The notes beneath the pieces were generated by a model. That model was not told the origin of the DNA, searched no databases, and worked only from the letters and a program-made list of their open reading frames with translations. DNA of 7,182 nt from Alphaproteobacteria bacterium (GTDB taxonomy: Bacteria > Pseudomonadota > Alphaproteobacteria > Micropepsales > Micropepsaceae): positions 1 to 7,182 of the forward strand of contig JAEKMB010000296.1 in the NCBI GenBank assembly GCA_019508105.1. Direction: 5' to 3'. Positions 6,320 to 7,182 of the stretch are shown piece after piece; within the stretch, counting starts at the first letter, position 1; each line of letters begins with the position of its first letter. Position numbers and translations under genes: made by a program.

Positions 6320-7182
6320 ACATGGTGGCACCGATCTGCCAGGGCACGAATTCGGCATCGCCATAGCCCAGCTTCTCGGACTTGGAACGGCTGCCCGACG
6401 CGATCTGCAATATGTGCTCGAAGATTTCCTTGCCCTTGTCCTGGATGGAAACCCCCTCCAGCACATCGCCACAATTGATGTCCATGTCGTCGGTCATGCG
6501 CTCATAGACCGCCGTATTGGTGGCCAGCTTGATCGAGGGCGTGGGCTTGCAGCCATAGGCCGAGCCGCGGCCGGTGGTGAAGCACAGGATGTTGGCGCCG
6601 CCGGCCACCTGTCCCGTCGCCGACACCGGATCATAACCCGGCGTATCCATGAACACGAAGCCCTTGGTGGTGACAGGCTCGGCATATTTCACCACCGCCT
6701 TTAGCCGCGTGGTGCCGCCCTTGGCCGCCGCACCCAGTGACTTTTCCAGGATGGTGGTCAGCCCGCCCGCCTTGTTTCCCGGCGAGGGATTGTTGTTCAT
6801 GCTGCCGGCATTGCGGCTGGTATAATCCTCCCACCAGCGGATGCGCTCGATCAGTTTCTTGCCGACGTCCGGACTGGCGCGCCTGGTCAAAAGATGCTCG
6901 GCGCCATAGATCTCCGGCGTCTCGGACAGAATGGCGGTGCCACCATGCGCCACCAACAAATCCACCGCCGCACCCAGCGAGGGATTGGCCGTGATGCCGG
7001 AATAGCCGTCGCTGCCGCCACATTGCAGGGCCAGCATCAACTCCGACGCGGGTGCGGTTTCGCGGCGGACCGCGCCCGCGGCCGGCAGCATGTCGCGCAC
7101 TGCGGCAATGCCGGCTTCGATCGCTTTCCTGGTGCCGCCGCTATCCTGGATGGTCAGGGAGCGGAAAGTATCGCTTTCGGCG
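6318..7182 (-). CDS. uxaA: UxaA/GarD-family sugar-acid dehydratase, C-terminal part (5' end beyond window); candidate L-fuconate dehydratase
   Basis: The minus-strand frame is open from the window edge to TAG (6320-6318) and gives 287 residues; an internal GTG at 7100 is not the start, because the family sequence continues upstream (TIQDSGGTRKAIEAG). UxaA proteins are about 500 residues, so some 200, including the N-terminal SAF domain, are missing. Conserved family blocks are clear: LQCGGSDGYSGITANP, GGTAILSETPEIYGAEHLL, WWEDYTSRNAGSMNNNPSPG, NKAGGLTTILEKSLGA, FMDTPGYDPVSATGQVAGGA, and CFTTGRGSAYGCKP. The family dehydrates hexonates or hexarates (altronate, galactarate) in the cytoplasm, using a divalent metal. 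Here the operon makes L-fuconate, and the Campylobacter jejuni fucose island also carries a UxaA-like dehydratase, so L-fuconate is a reasonable substrate. Altronate or galactarate cannot be excluded from the fragment. Confidence 0.85.
   Translation of the reverse strand, partial: AESDTFRSLTIQDSGGTRKAIEAGIAAVRDMLPAAGAVRRETAPASELMLALQCGGSDGYSGITANPSLGAAVDLLVAHGGTAILSETPEIYGAEHLLTRRASPDVGKKLIERIRWWEDYTSRNAGSMNNNPSPGNKAGGLTTILEKSLGAAAKGGTTRLKAVVKYAEPVTTKGFVFMDTPGYDPVSATGQVAGGANILCFTTGRGSAYGCKPTPSIKLATNTAVYERMTDDMDINCGDVLEGVSIQDKGKEIFEHILQIASGSRSKSEKLGYGDAEFVPWQIGATM

Overview
The window is high-GC (roughly 60-65% by eye), densely coded bacterial DNA. A Tat-type export signal, the protein style and the combination of families suggest a Gram-negative alphaproteobacterium that lives on plant or algal polysaccharide. 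That assignment is an impression from the sequence, not a database result. No rRNA, tRNA, insertion sequence or CRISPR array was seen, and no stretch longer than about 100 bp lacks a gene.

Layout from left to right. (1) 1-69 (+) is the last 22 codons of a ModA-like periplasmic substrate-binding protein. (2) 70-813 (-) is a complete second ModA-like binding protein that meets the first tail to tail with no bases between the stop codons. (3) 814-909 is a divergent intergenic region with a clear 18-bp inverted repeat that overlaps a plausible promoter for the next gene. (4) 910-3099 (+) encodes an exported 729-residue glycoside-hydrolase-like protein (GHL6-type barrel followed by a beta-galactosidase-trimerisation-like domain), possibly an alpha-L-fucosidase. 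(5) 3125-7182 (-) is a compact operon, read right to left: a UxaA/GarD-family sugar-acid dehydratase (its 5' end lies outside the window), a FucP-family sugar/H+ symporter, an aldo/keto reductase of the L-fucose (D-threo-aldose) 1-dehydrogenase type, and a COG3618 amidohydrolase of the L-fuconolactonase type. The last three genes are joined by two identical ATGA overlaps.

Together the operon reads as a non-phosphorylating oxidative L-fucose pathway. FucP imports L-fucose, the reductase oxidises it to L-fuconolactone, the amidohydrolase opens the lactone to L-fuconate, and the UxaA-like enzyme would dehydrate L-fuconate to 2-keto-3-deoxy-L-fuconate. The exported glycosidase facing the operon could supply the free sugar. 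The transporter, lactonase and UxaA-like dehydratase resemble the set in the Campylobacter jejuni fucose island, but the sugar dehydrogenase here is an AKR and not an SDR. The last steps (2-keto-3-deoxy-fuconate dehydrogenase and hydrolase, or an aldolase), a mutarotase and a regulator are not in the window and may lie beyond 7182. The least explained parts are the paired orphan ModA-like proteins, the exact activity of the glycosidase, and the regulator that would bind the inverted repeat.
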